Assembly (NCBI GenBank): GCA_035772735.1
Contig: JASDFA010000010.1
Span: forward strand, 131,133,001 to 131,197,000
Direction: 5' to 3'
Length of the DNA stretch: 64,000 nucleotides
Origin: Datura wrightii
Taxonomy: Eukaryota > Streptophyta > Magnoliopsida > Solanales > Solanaceae
Below, piece by piece: positions 1-11,090 of this stretch (positions within the stretch are counted from its first letter, which is position 1; every line of letters begins with the position of its first letter). Below the pieces are notes generated by a model. The model worked only from the letters and a program-made list of their open reading frames with translations. It was not told the DNA's origin and searched no databases. The translations under genes and the position numbers were made by a program.

Positions 1-2248
1 ATTATATAATTTCCGTCCGATTACGCTACTAAACGCTGCCCAAACTCGAATTAATCCCAGATACCGAAGTATTTAGCGGCAGAGACCATTTCTACGAATT
101 TAGTTTCGTGAAATACGACTGACGAATCGGCGACCCACCGAACTAAGGTAAGTAGAATTGCTCTAAATTAGTGTCTATGTGTTCCTAGCTGAGAAGTGAA
201 TATTTCTCCCTTCTGGGCCGCTGAAAAATAGCAAGTTTCTGGCCGTCTTTCGATAAACCTAAGTTTAGGCTATAAGCTATATCGAAAGTGACATTGCCTT
301 TTGAAATAAAGTTGTATTTAGTGTTAATTGATATGTTTATGAATGCAGTTGGGAGAAAATAGTTGGAGTACCTGTTGAGCCTCGTCCGACAGACGAATAG
401 TTCAAAGATAAGGTATGTAAAGTTAGTTTCCTCGGCAAGTTGAGTGACATTGAGACAGTATGGTAATTTACAGACCAGTAGAATGTTCAGAAGTCGATTA
501 TTGTGTTATTATGATTATTGGTGCTATATGAGAAGTTTTGGGTTGTAACGTGTACGAGACCTATCAATATGATATAGATTCAGACGTAAGTGTTAAAGAT
601 TGCCCAGTATATACAGTATGTGATGTAATATGCCATGTTAAGATATTGTTGTGTTTAGCTGAAACCTCGCGAAGTAGTACAGTATCCGTAAAACATTTCA
701 GACATAGAATAGTAACTAAATAAGGTTTAGAAAGCATGTTAGAAGTAGGAAATCATGTTAATACAGAAACTCAGTAAACAGCATAGCCTTCAGCAGAAAC
801 ACCCTCTTGTATAGCCTTTGCTCCAGTACAGTTTGACAGGAGACTATATTCATATTTATACTTACCTGTCCCAGTATGTATCAGATACTTACATATTACT
901 ATTATTAGCTCAGCATGTGATTTATATGATACCTTACCCCTGTTAGCCTTAGCTTATGAGATACACAGACAGCATGACTAGTTGAGACCGTTGTATTGAT
1001 TGGGGTTGGATTACCTAGCATCCCTAACCGCCCAGGGTTAATAGCTGTATCGACTCGTTCGCCAGAGGACGAGGATACGTCGCTCTACGGAGTGGCATGC
1101 CGTCCCGCAAGGGGACGAAGATGGGATGCCAGTTTCCCCATATTGTGCCTTGGTCGGCCCTTATACACCCCCGTCGAGCGGGTACGCCCGGGGTGTTGAT
1201 TTTGGAGTCCTTCGGACTCAGGTACAGTTATAGTCAGGGGCTCAGCGAGCCCAAGTGCATACCTAGGGACCGGCAGGATGCTTACAGCCACTATAGGAGA
1301 TGGGATGACCGGGGTAGGGGTATAGATTCTGTGCTGGTTGTACCTCCCGGCTTATGGGGGCCGGGTAAGGTTTGTGTGTGCTATGTTATGTTATTTCATG
1401 TTATGCTATGTTATGTTAGATACAAGTACATCAGCAGTAGCACGATACGTTTCCAGGTATGACCCTCATCCCTTCCAGTAAAGATTGAGAGAAGGTAAGG
1501 TTTACATTATCAGACAGTTAAGTTATTCCTTCTACTTCAGTTTTATTAGTTACATTATTGCTTTCAGATTTTGTTTTTAGTTATTGCTTTACATACTCAG
1601 TACCAGCGGTACTGACGCCCGGTGGGGCGCTGCATTACTTGCCTGCAGGTGCTCATAGACGAGCAGGTGACACCACGTGATTCCTGTCAGCGTTGAGTAT
1701 TCAGCTCCTGTCATCCGGAGACTGAATTCCAGAGGTGTACTTCAGTTTCTGTTGTTATATAGTATGGGTAGGTCGGGGCCCTGTCCCGATCATTTCTATT
1801 GCTATTCCTAGAGGCTTGAAGTCTGTATATTTCCCTGTGGTCAGTTGAGCCGGTCGTGTGAGGCCGTGCAGTGTTAGCTGTTAGTACTCTTGCTTCTTTT
1901 ATGTTGGCCGTGTGGGGTCATAAGTTTGACAGTAGTGGTGACCTTGCCGGTCACGTAGCCTTCTAGTATTTTATTGCAGAATGCAGATAACTAGACAGCA
2001 TGGTGGCCTTGTCGGCCCGCATAGGCTTCCCTATAGTTGCTTGTTCTAGTCAGCTGTTATTACAGATACAGGAGGCTATAGGCCAATGGGCCGGAGGCTG
2101 TGTTTATAGCCGTTATATAGCCCTTTGTTTCCAGAAATGTGAATCAGAGCCAGCCAGGTACCAGATGTGCCTAGGCTTAGTAGTCCAGTAGTTCAGGTCC
2201 TAGTAGGGCACCAGGTGCCAGTCATACCCCCCAAGGCGGGGCGTGACA
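1..2248 (+). repeat. Tekay-type LTR, 3' portion, plus strand
   Basis: This stretch is the reverse-complement match of the complete LTR at 8637-11090, seen from the shared promoter-downstream text near position 1 to the terminal GGGGCGTGACA at 2238-2248. The start of the LTR lies left of the window. No TGGTATCAGAGC primer site follows 2248, so this is either the 3' LTR of an element lying to the left or a solo LTR. It ends directly on part of the minus-strand Tekay LTR, which suggests insertion into that LTR. Short ORFs inside it are not conserved and I do not call them genes. A low-complexity ATGTT-rich run lies at about 1380-1425. Confidence 0.85.
1598..1614 (+). other. Conserved LTR hairpin (CAGTACC stem)
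   Basis: CAGTACC-AGC-GGTACTG forms a 7-bp stem with a 3-nt loop. The same hairpin, in the same place about 0.6 kb before the LTR 3' end, occurs in other Tekay-like LTRs of this window with different loops (2413-2429, 22227-22243, 27078-27096, 32443-32461). Function is unknown. An RNA structure in the transcript leader or tail is an inference from stem conservation. Confidence 0.6.
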
Positions 2249-3374
2249 TGACCTAACCGTACTATACAACAAAAGAAAAGGAAATAGACCTCTAGCTGCC
2301 TAGCTCCGGATGACAGGAGCTGACGACTCAATGAGCTGGCTGGAATCACGAGGGATCGGCTCCTCGTCTACGAGTACCTGCAGACAAGTAATGCAGTGCC
2401 GCAAACGGGCGTCAGTACCACTGGTACCGAGTATGCAAAGCAAACTGAACATAACTAAATGTAAGCAACATAACTAGAAACTCTGAATAGTAGGAAATAT
2501 CTGAAACTGTGTGGACTGATGGAATCTAGAACAAGCTTATCTATACTGAGAGTAAGGCAGGAGCATACCTGTCGACGTGGTGATCTGCTGTCTATCAACT
2601 AATAAATAACATATATATACATATATATATAACAAACAAGGACCAATACCAGCCCCCATAAGCCGGAAGGTGCCAACCAACGAGCAATCTATATACCCCT
2701 ACCCGGGTCAAAACCATCCAAAAATAAATCACTCCACTCGTCTACTAACTACGAGCACCTCTACCGCCCCCCTAGGTCTCCAGTTCGGGCTATGGCCTCT
2801 GATATAAATAACTGTGTCTGAGCCCGAAGGACTCCTGTACTGTAACTGTAACCTGTATCTGTATCTGTATCTATGATCTGCCCCCTGGGTGCAAGCGCAC
2901 AACAGGGTAAGCTATACTGCTATGCTGATCAGCCTGATATGGTGAATGCTCCATCCTATCTTCGTCCTACTGCGGATGGCATACCACTCCTTAGAGTGGC
3001 ATATCCCCACCCTCACAGTGGGTCGACACAGTTACCAACCTTAGGGCAGCGAGGACGCTGAAAGGGTGCCCTCATAACACAAACAGGTCTCAACAAACAA
3101 TAATCACATATAGCAAGCATGTTTAAAAATACTATCCGTGACACGCTGTGTATCGCGAAGCCTAGCCTCCGTGACATGTTGTGTATCGCGGAGATGAGCC
3201 TCCCTGACACTCTGGCCATCGCGGAGGAGGTCTGCCAGCCTTCTCTTGCGATGGTTCGATGTGTCACTTGTCCGGTCTTTCCCCGGGCCTTTTCCTAGCA
3301 TGTATGGCATTCAAAAACTCTTAACCAACATGCGAATAGGCCATCTACATGTCGAGAATTTATGGGGTGTAACA
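2249..3374 (-). repeat. Truncated 3' LTR of the Tekay element
   Basis: It starts at 3374 (TGTTACACCCC on the minus strand), right after the PPT, and matches the 5' LTR until 2249, where the plus-strand LTR takes over. Relative to the 5' LTR it lacks about 840 bp (5' LTR equivalent about 10015-10850, including the TATA box), joined at about 3135, and everything beyond the equivalent of 9114. The CCTCCG/CGGAGG palindrome units are kept at 3136-3235. Confidence 0.85.
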
Positions 3375-3390
3375 TCCTCCCCCTCTTAAG
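3375..3390 (-). other. Polypurine tract
   Basis: On the minus strand this reads CTTAAGAGGGGGAGGA, directly followed by the LTR start TGTTACACC. A purine run touching the 3' LTR is the expected plus-strand primer of an LTR retrotransposon. Confidence 0.85.
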
Positions 3391-3652
3391 AACATTCATC
3401 CTCGAATGTAAACCTCTATTTATAGGAATTCTCGACTTACTCAAGTTATTTTTAGAAAACATTTTGGTAGAGTCTCCCCTGTAATGTGGACTATCTCAAG
3501 AACCTGAAATGCAGAAAAGTCCAATACAGGTACTCCACGCAATACTATAGCATTCATCAGACAAAAGATTGGAGTCGATTATCTCATTTATATATATACT
3601 ATAAGGCACTACATAAAATAACAATACTAACATACCTCTTGACTGACTAGGC

Positions 3653-6600
3653 TTAAAACAAGTGAGGATATCTGGTTTTCATATCTTCCTCTGCGACCCA
3701 AGTCATCTTCTCTCGGTTCCTATTACGCCACAGTACCTTGACAGAGGCAATATCCTTAGTTCTCAATCTACGAATCTGTTTGTCTAAGATAGCTACTGGA
3801 ACCTCTTCATAGGCCAGCTCCTCCGTAACCTGGACATCCTGGATTGGGACTACTTTGTATGGGTCTCCTATGTACTTTCTTAGCATAGATACATGGAAAA
3901 TTGGATGAACGGATTCTAATTCTGGAGGCAAGTTCAACTCGTATGCCACTCGGCCTACTCTCCGCCGGATCTGATAAGGCCCAACGAATCTCGGACTAAG
4001 CTTACCTTTCTTGCTGAATCTCATCACCGCTTTCATTGGAGATACTTTCAGAAATACCCAGTCATTCACATTAAATTCCAAGTCTTTACGCCGCACATCA
4101 GCATACAATTTCTGGCAGCTCTGTGCAGTCAGTAGGCGTTCTCTGATAAGCTTTACCTTCTCCCCTAACTGTTGAATAATATCTAGCCCAATCAGCGCTG
4201 ACTCTCCCACTTCAAACCAGCCAACTGGCGATCTGCATTTTCTCCCATATAATGCCTCAAAGGGCGCCATCTGGATGGCTGAGTGATAGCTATTATTATA
4301 AGCAAATTCAATTAGTGGAAAATGCTCGTCCCAGCTACCTCCAAAAACTAGCGCACACGCCCGTAGCATGTCCTCGAGCATCTGAATAGTGCATTTAGCT
4401 TGTCCATCTGTCTGAGGGTGGAATGTTGTGCTCAAATTAATTTGCGTTCCCAGACCTCTCTGAAATGACTGCCAAAATCTAGTTGTAAATTGTGCTTCTC
4501 TGTCAGAGATAATAGATACCGGAACACCGTGTAATCTAACTATTTCTCTGATATACAATTCGGCGTAATCTTTGGCCGAGAAAGTAGCTTTTATTGGCAG
4601 GAAATGGGCTGATTTCGTCAGTCTGTCAACTATTACCCAAATGGAATCATGTCTACGTCTGGTACAGGGCAATCCTACCACAAAATCCATGTTCACTGCT
4701 TCCCATTTCCAGAGAGGCACAGCTATGTCCTGAGTTAACCCGCCTGGTTTCTGGTGTTCCGCTTTTACCTGTTGGCAGTAAGGACATTGGGCTACAAATT
4801 CTGCTATTTCCCTCTTCATACTTGGCCACAAGTAGATCTCCTTGATATCGTGGTACATTTTCATCGCGCCTGGGTGGAGAGAATAGCGGGCGTAATGTAC
4901 CTCATTCATAATATGCTGGCGGAGCCCTGAAATATCTGGAACACAAAGGAGGCCCTTACATCGCAGCACTTCATCCTCAGTTATCTAAAAATCTGGCGCT
5001 TTCCCTTGCTGAATTCTATCCTTAAGCTAGACCAGGTCAGGATCTTCATACTGCCGTTCTTTTACCTCCTCAACTAATGACGACACAACGGTGTTTTGAA
5101 TTACCGCTCTGTTATCCCCTATTTTTGCTACACGAACGGCTAGGCTGGCTAATTGATGTATTTCTCTGACCAACTCCCGCTTCTCGTGCTGTAGATACGC
5201 CAAACTCCCCATTGATTTACGGCTGAGAGCATCTGCTGCTACATTGGCTTTTCCCGGATGATATAGAATGTCCACGTCATAATCTTTCAATAACTCCAAC
5301 CAGCGACGCTGTCGCAAATTCAACTCCCTCTAAGTGAAGATATACTGTAGGCTCTTATGATTTGTGAAAATATCCACATGGACGCCATACAAGTAATGTC
5401 TCCATATCTTTAAGGCGTGGATCACTGCGGCTAACTCCAGGTTGTGGGTAGGATAATTCCTTTCGTGTTTCCTTAGCTGTCTGGAAGCATACGCAATCAC
5501 TTTACCGTGCTGCATCAACACACAACCCAACCCAATACCTGATGCATCACAATACACTGAATAACCCTCTGTACCTTCCGGTAATGTTAACACTGGAGCA
5601 GAGGTTAATCTGTCTTTTAATTCTTGGAAACTCTACTCACATGCCTCTATCCACTGAAACTTTACTGCTTTCTGCGTCAGCTTAGTCAGAGGTGCCGCTA
5701 TAGTAGAGAATCCTTCAACAAATCTTCTGTAGTATCCTGCCAATCCCAGAAAACTGCAGACTTCGGTTGGAGTGGTAGGTCTAGGCCATGTTTTGACTGC
5801 TTCTATTTTTTGCGTGTCAACCTGTATACCAACATCCGACACAATATGCCCCAAGAAAGCTACTGAGTTCAGCCAGAATTCACATTTGGAGAACTTAGCA
5901 TACAACTGACGGTCCCTGAGAATCGGGAGCACTGTCCGTAAATGAGCCTGGTGGTCTACCTCTAAGCGAGAATACACCAGAATATCATCGATAAATACTA
6001 TCACGAACAGGTCCAGGTATGGTCTGAAGGTACTGTTCATCAGGTCCATAAATACTGCTGGGGCATTCGTCAACCCAAAGGACATAACTAGGAATTCAAA
6101 GTGGCCATATCGGGTTCTGAAGGCTGTTTTGGAAATATCTCTTTCACAGACTCGAACCTGATGATATCCGGACCGTAAGTCAATCTTGGAGAAATATCTG
6201 GCCCCCTGTAACTGATCAAACAAATCATCTATTCTGGGAAGCGAATACTTATTCTTGATTGTAACCTTATTCAGTTGCCGATAGTCTATACACATGCGGA
6301 GCGAGCCATCCTTCTTCCTCACAAATAGAACTGGCGCACACCACGGTGAAGTACTCGACCTGATAAAACCCTTATCTAGCAGGTCCTTCAGCTGCTCCTT
6401 TAATTCTCTGAGTTCAGCAAGAGCCATACGATACGGAGGAATTGATATGGGTTGCGTTCCTGGTAGCAAGTCGATTGCAAAATCTATTTCCCTTTCTGGG
6501 GGAATACCAGGTAGCTCATCTGGAAATACATCAGGGAATTCATTCACCACTGGAACAGACTGGAGTGTTGGAGGCTCTACCCGAACATCCTGAACCCTGA

Positions 6601-7048
6601 CTAGGTGGTAAATACACCCCTTAGATATCAACTTCCTCGCCTGAAGGTGGGAAATAAACCTACTTTTTTGCGTAGCTGTGCTTCCCTTCCACTCTCGCAC
6701 TGCCTCCCCTGGAAAGTGGAATCGGACCGTCTTGGTCCAACATTCTACGTTAGCATAGCATGGCACCAACCAATCTATACCCATAATGGCATCGAAATCA
6801 ATCATCTTTAGTTCTACCAGATCTACTGTAGTCTGACGATCAGCAACCTCTACTGTACACCCTTGATAAATTCTGCTAGCTATAATGGAGTCACCGATGG
6901 GTGTAGCTACTGAAAAGGGCTGCTGTAACAATTCTGGTGCAACACTAAACTTTGGAGCCACAAATGGGGTAACATAGGACAAAGTGGACCCTGGATCAAT
7001 CAGTACATAAACAGGGTATGAGCAAATAGTCATCATACCTGTTACCAT
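3653..7048 (-). pseudogene. pol: Tekay pol: protease, RT, RNase H, integrase, chromodomain
   Basis: All segments lie in one frame, interrupted by TAG codons at 5633-5635, 5330-5332, 5027-5029 and 4985-4987. Segment 7048-5633 (471 aa) has the protease active site LIDPGST (Asp18) and the RT with FIDD at residues 352-355. RNase H follows (5593-5330) with YCDAS and NLELAAV, but the usual TDHKSL reads TNHKSL, losing an acidic residue. Segment 4969-3653 (438 aa) holds the integrase: zinc-binding His and Cys (CPYC at 62-65), MDF Asp95 and SDRE Asp156. The third catalytic position, normally Glu after QTDGQ, is Lys192. The last 60 residues form a chromodomain (VPVAILDKQ...KMTWVAEED). The protein would have matured proviral RNA to DNA and integrated it; this copy cannot. 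The upstream end of the frame is uncertain: 7048 is simply the first ATG, and a stop lies near 7216. Confidence 0.93.
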
Positions 7049-8421
7049 ATCTGGAGACGCCTCTGAGTCCTGTCTCCCTCGTAATGCATAGGTACGGCTT
7101 GAGCCCGTACCTGAATTAGAGGCTCCTGATCTACCTCGGCCTCTACCTGCTGAACCTGAGGGCCTACGCCCTGTCGAGGCTGCTGGAGCTCGTGGCCTTG
7201 CGGATCCCCTGTCCTGGCTATCTCAGCTACCTTTCCCCCTGGATGGACAATCTTTCATCAAGTGCCCCTCCTGCCCGCATATATAACATCCTGAGGAGCC
7301 ATATCTACAAGCTCCGATGTGAGGTCGGCTGCAAATAGGGCAGGGTGGGGGTGTGTATCTGCTCTGCTCTACCCTCCTCTGCTGAGGTGAATCCACCATT
7401 CGAGAACTGCCACTAGACTCTGCCCTCGACGAATAAATCTACCCCTCTGCTGTTGTGGTGGAGGTGAGGGTCTAGGGGGCCTGTCTAACAACCGGGGCCT
7501 AGGTCCTCTCTGAATCTCCCTCTGCATATCATATGATCTATCCCTGCGGCGCTGCTCCTGATTTGTCTGTCTACTATCCTATTACCACTGTCTAAGGCCC
7601 TCAATAGTCTGGGCAAAGGCCTGCACCCGGGCAATATCCATATCTTCCCGTAATGTAGTTGTCATGCATGCCTCAATGTATTCTGGGTTCAGACCCATAA
7701 TAAAAGGGTGGACTTTGGATGGCATGGTGTCCATAAAAGCTGGAGCATAGTGGGCTAAGGAGTCAAACTGTAGGGCATATTCTCGTACACTCCTCGCCCC
7801 CTACTCCAAGTGCAAAAACTGATCATCCGGGCCTGTCTAATCTCCCGTGGCAAATAACGATCCAGGAAGGCCTCCAAGAAGCTGGACTAGGTCGGAGGGG
7901 CAATATCTCTCCCTCGAGACCTTTCCCAGCTCTCGTACCATAATATAGCTATGTCTCGCAACTGAAATACTGCTAACTCAACTGATTCTGTAGGTGTCAC
8001 ATGCATGACCCGGAAGATTCGTTGCATCTAATCTAGGAAATCTTGGGGGTCCTCTGCCTGATCTCTACCCTGTGAACTGTGGGGGACCTAATGCCAAAAA
8101 TTCCCTGATACTCAAACTGCCAGATCCACCTGATGGCTCTGCTGTTACAGGTGGCACTGACTAGCACTGAGTGGCCATCATTTGTGCCAACATAACAACT
8201 GCACTGCGAACTTCCTGGTCGGACGGTATAGGTACAGGAGCTATCGAAGGCGGTGTCATTCTGAATGGCTCCTGAAAAGACTGCTGAGAAGGCTGTGATG
8301 ATGCCTTGATATCGCCCTCAGATCGGGCTGATTCTAAATGAAGCTGAGGTATCCTGCTGGTGCCTTCTCCTGCTACGGTATCCATCCTTCTGCCTGTGGC
8401 AGGGTGTCGCTGGTCTGCCAT
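7049..8421 (-). pseudogene. gag: Tekay gag with zinc knuckle
   Basis: The ATG at 8419-8421 opens an 86-aa stretch (MADQRHPATGRR...) ending in a stop at 8161. The remaining gag can be followed in shifting frames: GARSVREYALQFDSLAHYAPAF-like and FIMGLNPEYIEACM-like capsid text (about 7800-7650), then a zinc knuckle CYICGQEGHLMKDCP around 7250-7300, preceded by a second Cys-rich segment. Gag forms the particle and binds RNA. At least two frameshifts and several stops break it. A TGA near 7216 also separates it from the protease frame. The start is good because it lies about 200 nt after the primer site, as expected. Confidence 0.8.
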
Positions 8422-8620
8422 TTTAATCTGTAAACAAAGAGTATGATAAGTTTTAAGAACTCGACCCTATACTGTACCACTCTACAGCAAGCCTGAATAG
8501 GAAGAAAGAGTAACCATCCTATCATGCCTTGCAGCCTCCTGCCTATAGTATGTGGTGCACAACACATCTATAGACAAGACTCCACTTAGCACAGCTTGCA
8601 GACTCCCTAGGACACAACCT

Positions 8621-8632
8621 GCTCTGATACCA
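8621..8632 (-). other. Primer binding site, initiator Met tRNA
   Basis: The minus strand reads TGGTATCAGAGC, five bases (AAACT) after the LTR terminus at 8637. This is the 12-nt complement of the initiator methionine tRNA 3' end used by many chromoviruses. Confidence 0.92.
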
Positions 8633-10824
8633 AGTTTGTCACGCCCCGCCTTGGGGGGTATGACTGGCACTTGGTGCCCTATTAGGACCTAAACTGTTAG
8701 ACTACTGAGCCTAAGCACATCTGGTGCCTGGCGGGCTCTAACTCAGATTCATGGAATCAACGGGCTATATAACGGCTGTAAATACAGCCTTCGGACGACT
8801 GGGCCTATAGCCACCTGTATTATAATATCAGCTAACTAGAATCATACTCATATAGGGGAACCTATGCAGGCCGACAAGGCCACCATGTTGTCTAGTTATC
8901 TCTAACTCAATATAACAAATGTTGAACATCTACGTGACCGGCAAGGTCACCACTACTAACTAGATACATCCCCACATGGCCAACATAAACAACCATACTA
9001 AACAGCTAAACATACGCACGGCCCCACACGACCGGCACAACTAACCACAGGGAGATATATACACCATCTGCAAGCCTCTAAGAATATTGATAAGATGGTC
9101 GGGACAGGGCCCCGACCTACCCGTACTATACAACAAAAGAAGAGGAAATAAACCCTTAGCTGTCTAGCTCCGGATGACAGGAGCTGATGACTCAATGAGC
9201 TGGCTGGAATCACGAGGGATCGGCTCTTCGTCTACGAGTACCTGTAGGCAAGTAATGCAGCGGCCCAAACGGGTGTCAATACCACTGGTACCGAGTATGC
9301 AAAGCAAACTGAACATAACTGAATGTAAGCAACATAACTAGAAACTCTGAACAGTAGGAAATATCTGAAACTGTGTGGATTGATGGAATCTGGAACAAGC
9401 TTATCTGTACTGAGAGTAAGGCAGGAGCATACCTGTCGACGTGGCGATCTGCTGTCTATCAACTAATAAATAACATATATATTCATATATATAACAAACA
9501 AGGACCAATACCAGCCCCCATAAGCCGGAAGGTGCCAACCAACAAGTAATCTATATACCCCTACCTGGGTCAAAACCATCCAAAAATAAATCACTCCACT
9601 CGTCTACTAACTACGAGCACCTCTATCGGCCCCCTAGGTCTCCAGCTCGGGCTATGGCCTCTGATATATAAATAACTGTGTCTGAGCCCAAAGGACTCCT
9701 GCACTATAAACTGTAACCTGTATCTGTATCTGTATCTGTAATCTGCCCCCTGGGCGCAAGCGTACAACAGGGTAAGCTATACTGCTATGCTGATCAGCCT
9801 GATATGGGGAATGCTCCATCCCATCTTCGTCCTACTACGGACGGCATACCACTCCTTGGAGTGGCATATCCCTACCCTCACGGTGGGTCGACAAAGTTAC
9901 CAACCCAAGGGAGGCGAGGACGCTCAAAGGGTGCCCTCATAACACAAACAGGTCTCAACAAACAATAATCACATATAACAAGCATATTTAAACTGAAAAT
10001 ACTATTTGTACTCTGATTTCTCATTCTGAACTCTTTTCTGTGTTATACTGATTCTCATACTGAACTATACTGTATCTGAGATATTATCTGACTGTCTGAC
10101 TATACTGTAACTGAGGTATCATCTGACTGTCTGGCTATACTATATCTGGGATATCATCTGACTGTCTAATATTGCTTTACTAACTTTTACTCTGAATATA
10201 TATCATATTATCATAAAACATGCTTGCTAAATTCAAACTGGACTCAATTCTCAACTTCTGAGTTCTTTCTTCTATACATCACGCTATTTACTGTATTGGA
10301 TTACTAACTTGCCGAAGGAATTAGCTTTACATACCTTCGCTTCGGAGTTCCCGACTAACTGGCGTAGTTCGGTCAGTATTTCTGCTATTTCTCCCAATTG
10401 CATTCATATACATATCAATTAGAGCTAAATACGCTAATATTCTGGAAGAAAACATCACTTTCAATATATATATATAGCCCAAACTTTGGCTTATCGAAAA
10501 ACAGTGGAAAACTCGCTATTTCTCGAAAGTCCAGAAGGGAGAAATACTCCTTTTAGGGCTAGGAGTATATTGACACTAATTTGGAGCAATTCCACTTACC
10601 TTAGCTCGGTAGCACGACGATTCGCCGGCCAAATTTCATGAAACTAAATCCGTAGGAATGCTCCTTACTGCTTAATACCTCGGTATCTTGAGTTAATTTG
10701 AGTTTGGACCGCGTTTGACGGCGTAATCGGACGAATATTATCAAGGAACCTTCGTTCTCTCTGTTTTCCCTCGACTTCTATGGAAAATTATATGAAATTT
10801 AACATTAAAACCGAAGTTGGAGGC

Positions 10825-10831
10825 TTTTATA
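10825..10831 (-). promoter_or_regulatory. TATA box of the Tekay LTR
   Basis: The minus strand reads AAGTATAAAAGCC. It lies just downstream (minus strand) of the palindrome array and about 260 bp into the LTR, the expected place for the element promoter. Confidence 0.65.
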
Positions 10832-10848
10832 CTTGGGGCTGCACCTCA

Positions 10849-10943
10849 CCTCCGTAACACGCTATGTATCGCGGAGGTGAGCCTCCGTGACACTCTGGCC
10901 ATCGCGGAGGTGAGCCTCCGTGACACTCTGGCCATCGCGGAGG
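10849..10943 (-). repeat. Tandem 33-bp palindromic units upstream of the TATA box
   Basis: There are three units with a 33-bp period. Each opens with CCTCCG and closes with CGGAGG (10849/10872, 10882/10905, 10915/10938), so each can fold as an inverted repeat. Inside are GTGACAC and ATCGCGG. The 3' LTR keeps diverged copies at 3136-3235. A very similar module occurs in the unrelated Athila LTR at 61394-61414. Confidence 0.85.
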
Positions 10944-11090
10944 AGGTCTTCCAGCCTTCTCTTGCGATGGTTCAATGTGTCACTTATCCGGTCTTTCCCC
11001 GGGCCTTTTCCTAGCATGTTCGGCATTCAAAAACTCTTAACCAACATGCGAATAGGCCATCTACATATCGAGAATTTACGAGGTGTAAGA

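Larger units (their letters stand above)
2249..11090 (-). mobile_element. Tekay/Del-type chromovirus LTR retrotransposon, defective
   Basis: Read on the minus strand the parts are in canonical order: 5' LTR (8637-11090), a 5-nt spacer and a Met-initiator primer site, gag (8421-7049), protease-RT-RNase H-integrase-chromodomain in one frame (7048-3653), PPT (3375-3390) and a 3' LTR (2249-3374). A C-terminal chromodomain and long LTRs place it in the Tekay clade of Ty3/gypsy chromoviruses. It is dead: gag is frameshifted, pol has four TAG stops, and the 3' LTR is truncated and internally deleted. It sits at the left edge of an older gypsy wreck. The target duplication cannot be checked because the far end is disrupted. 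Confidence 0.92.
8637..11090 (-). repeat. 5' LTR of the Tekay element (2454 bp)
   Basis: It runs from 11090 (TGTTACACC with one change, reading TCTTACACC) to 8637 (ends GTGACA). It contains a promoter-proximal palindrome array (10849-10943), a TATA box (10825-10831) and the conserved CAGTACC-type hairpin region near 9270-9290. The ORFs inside it are short and unrelated to known proteins. Confidence 0.9.

Noticed and set aside
1097..1462. 121-codon frame on the plus strand
   Set aside because: It lies inside a Tekay LTR, is not conserved in the other LTR copies, and overlaps frames on both strands.
10849..10943. CRISPR-like regularly spaced palindromic repeats
   Set aside because: There are only three direct units with no unique spacers, in a plant LTR; no cas-like genes are near.
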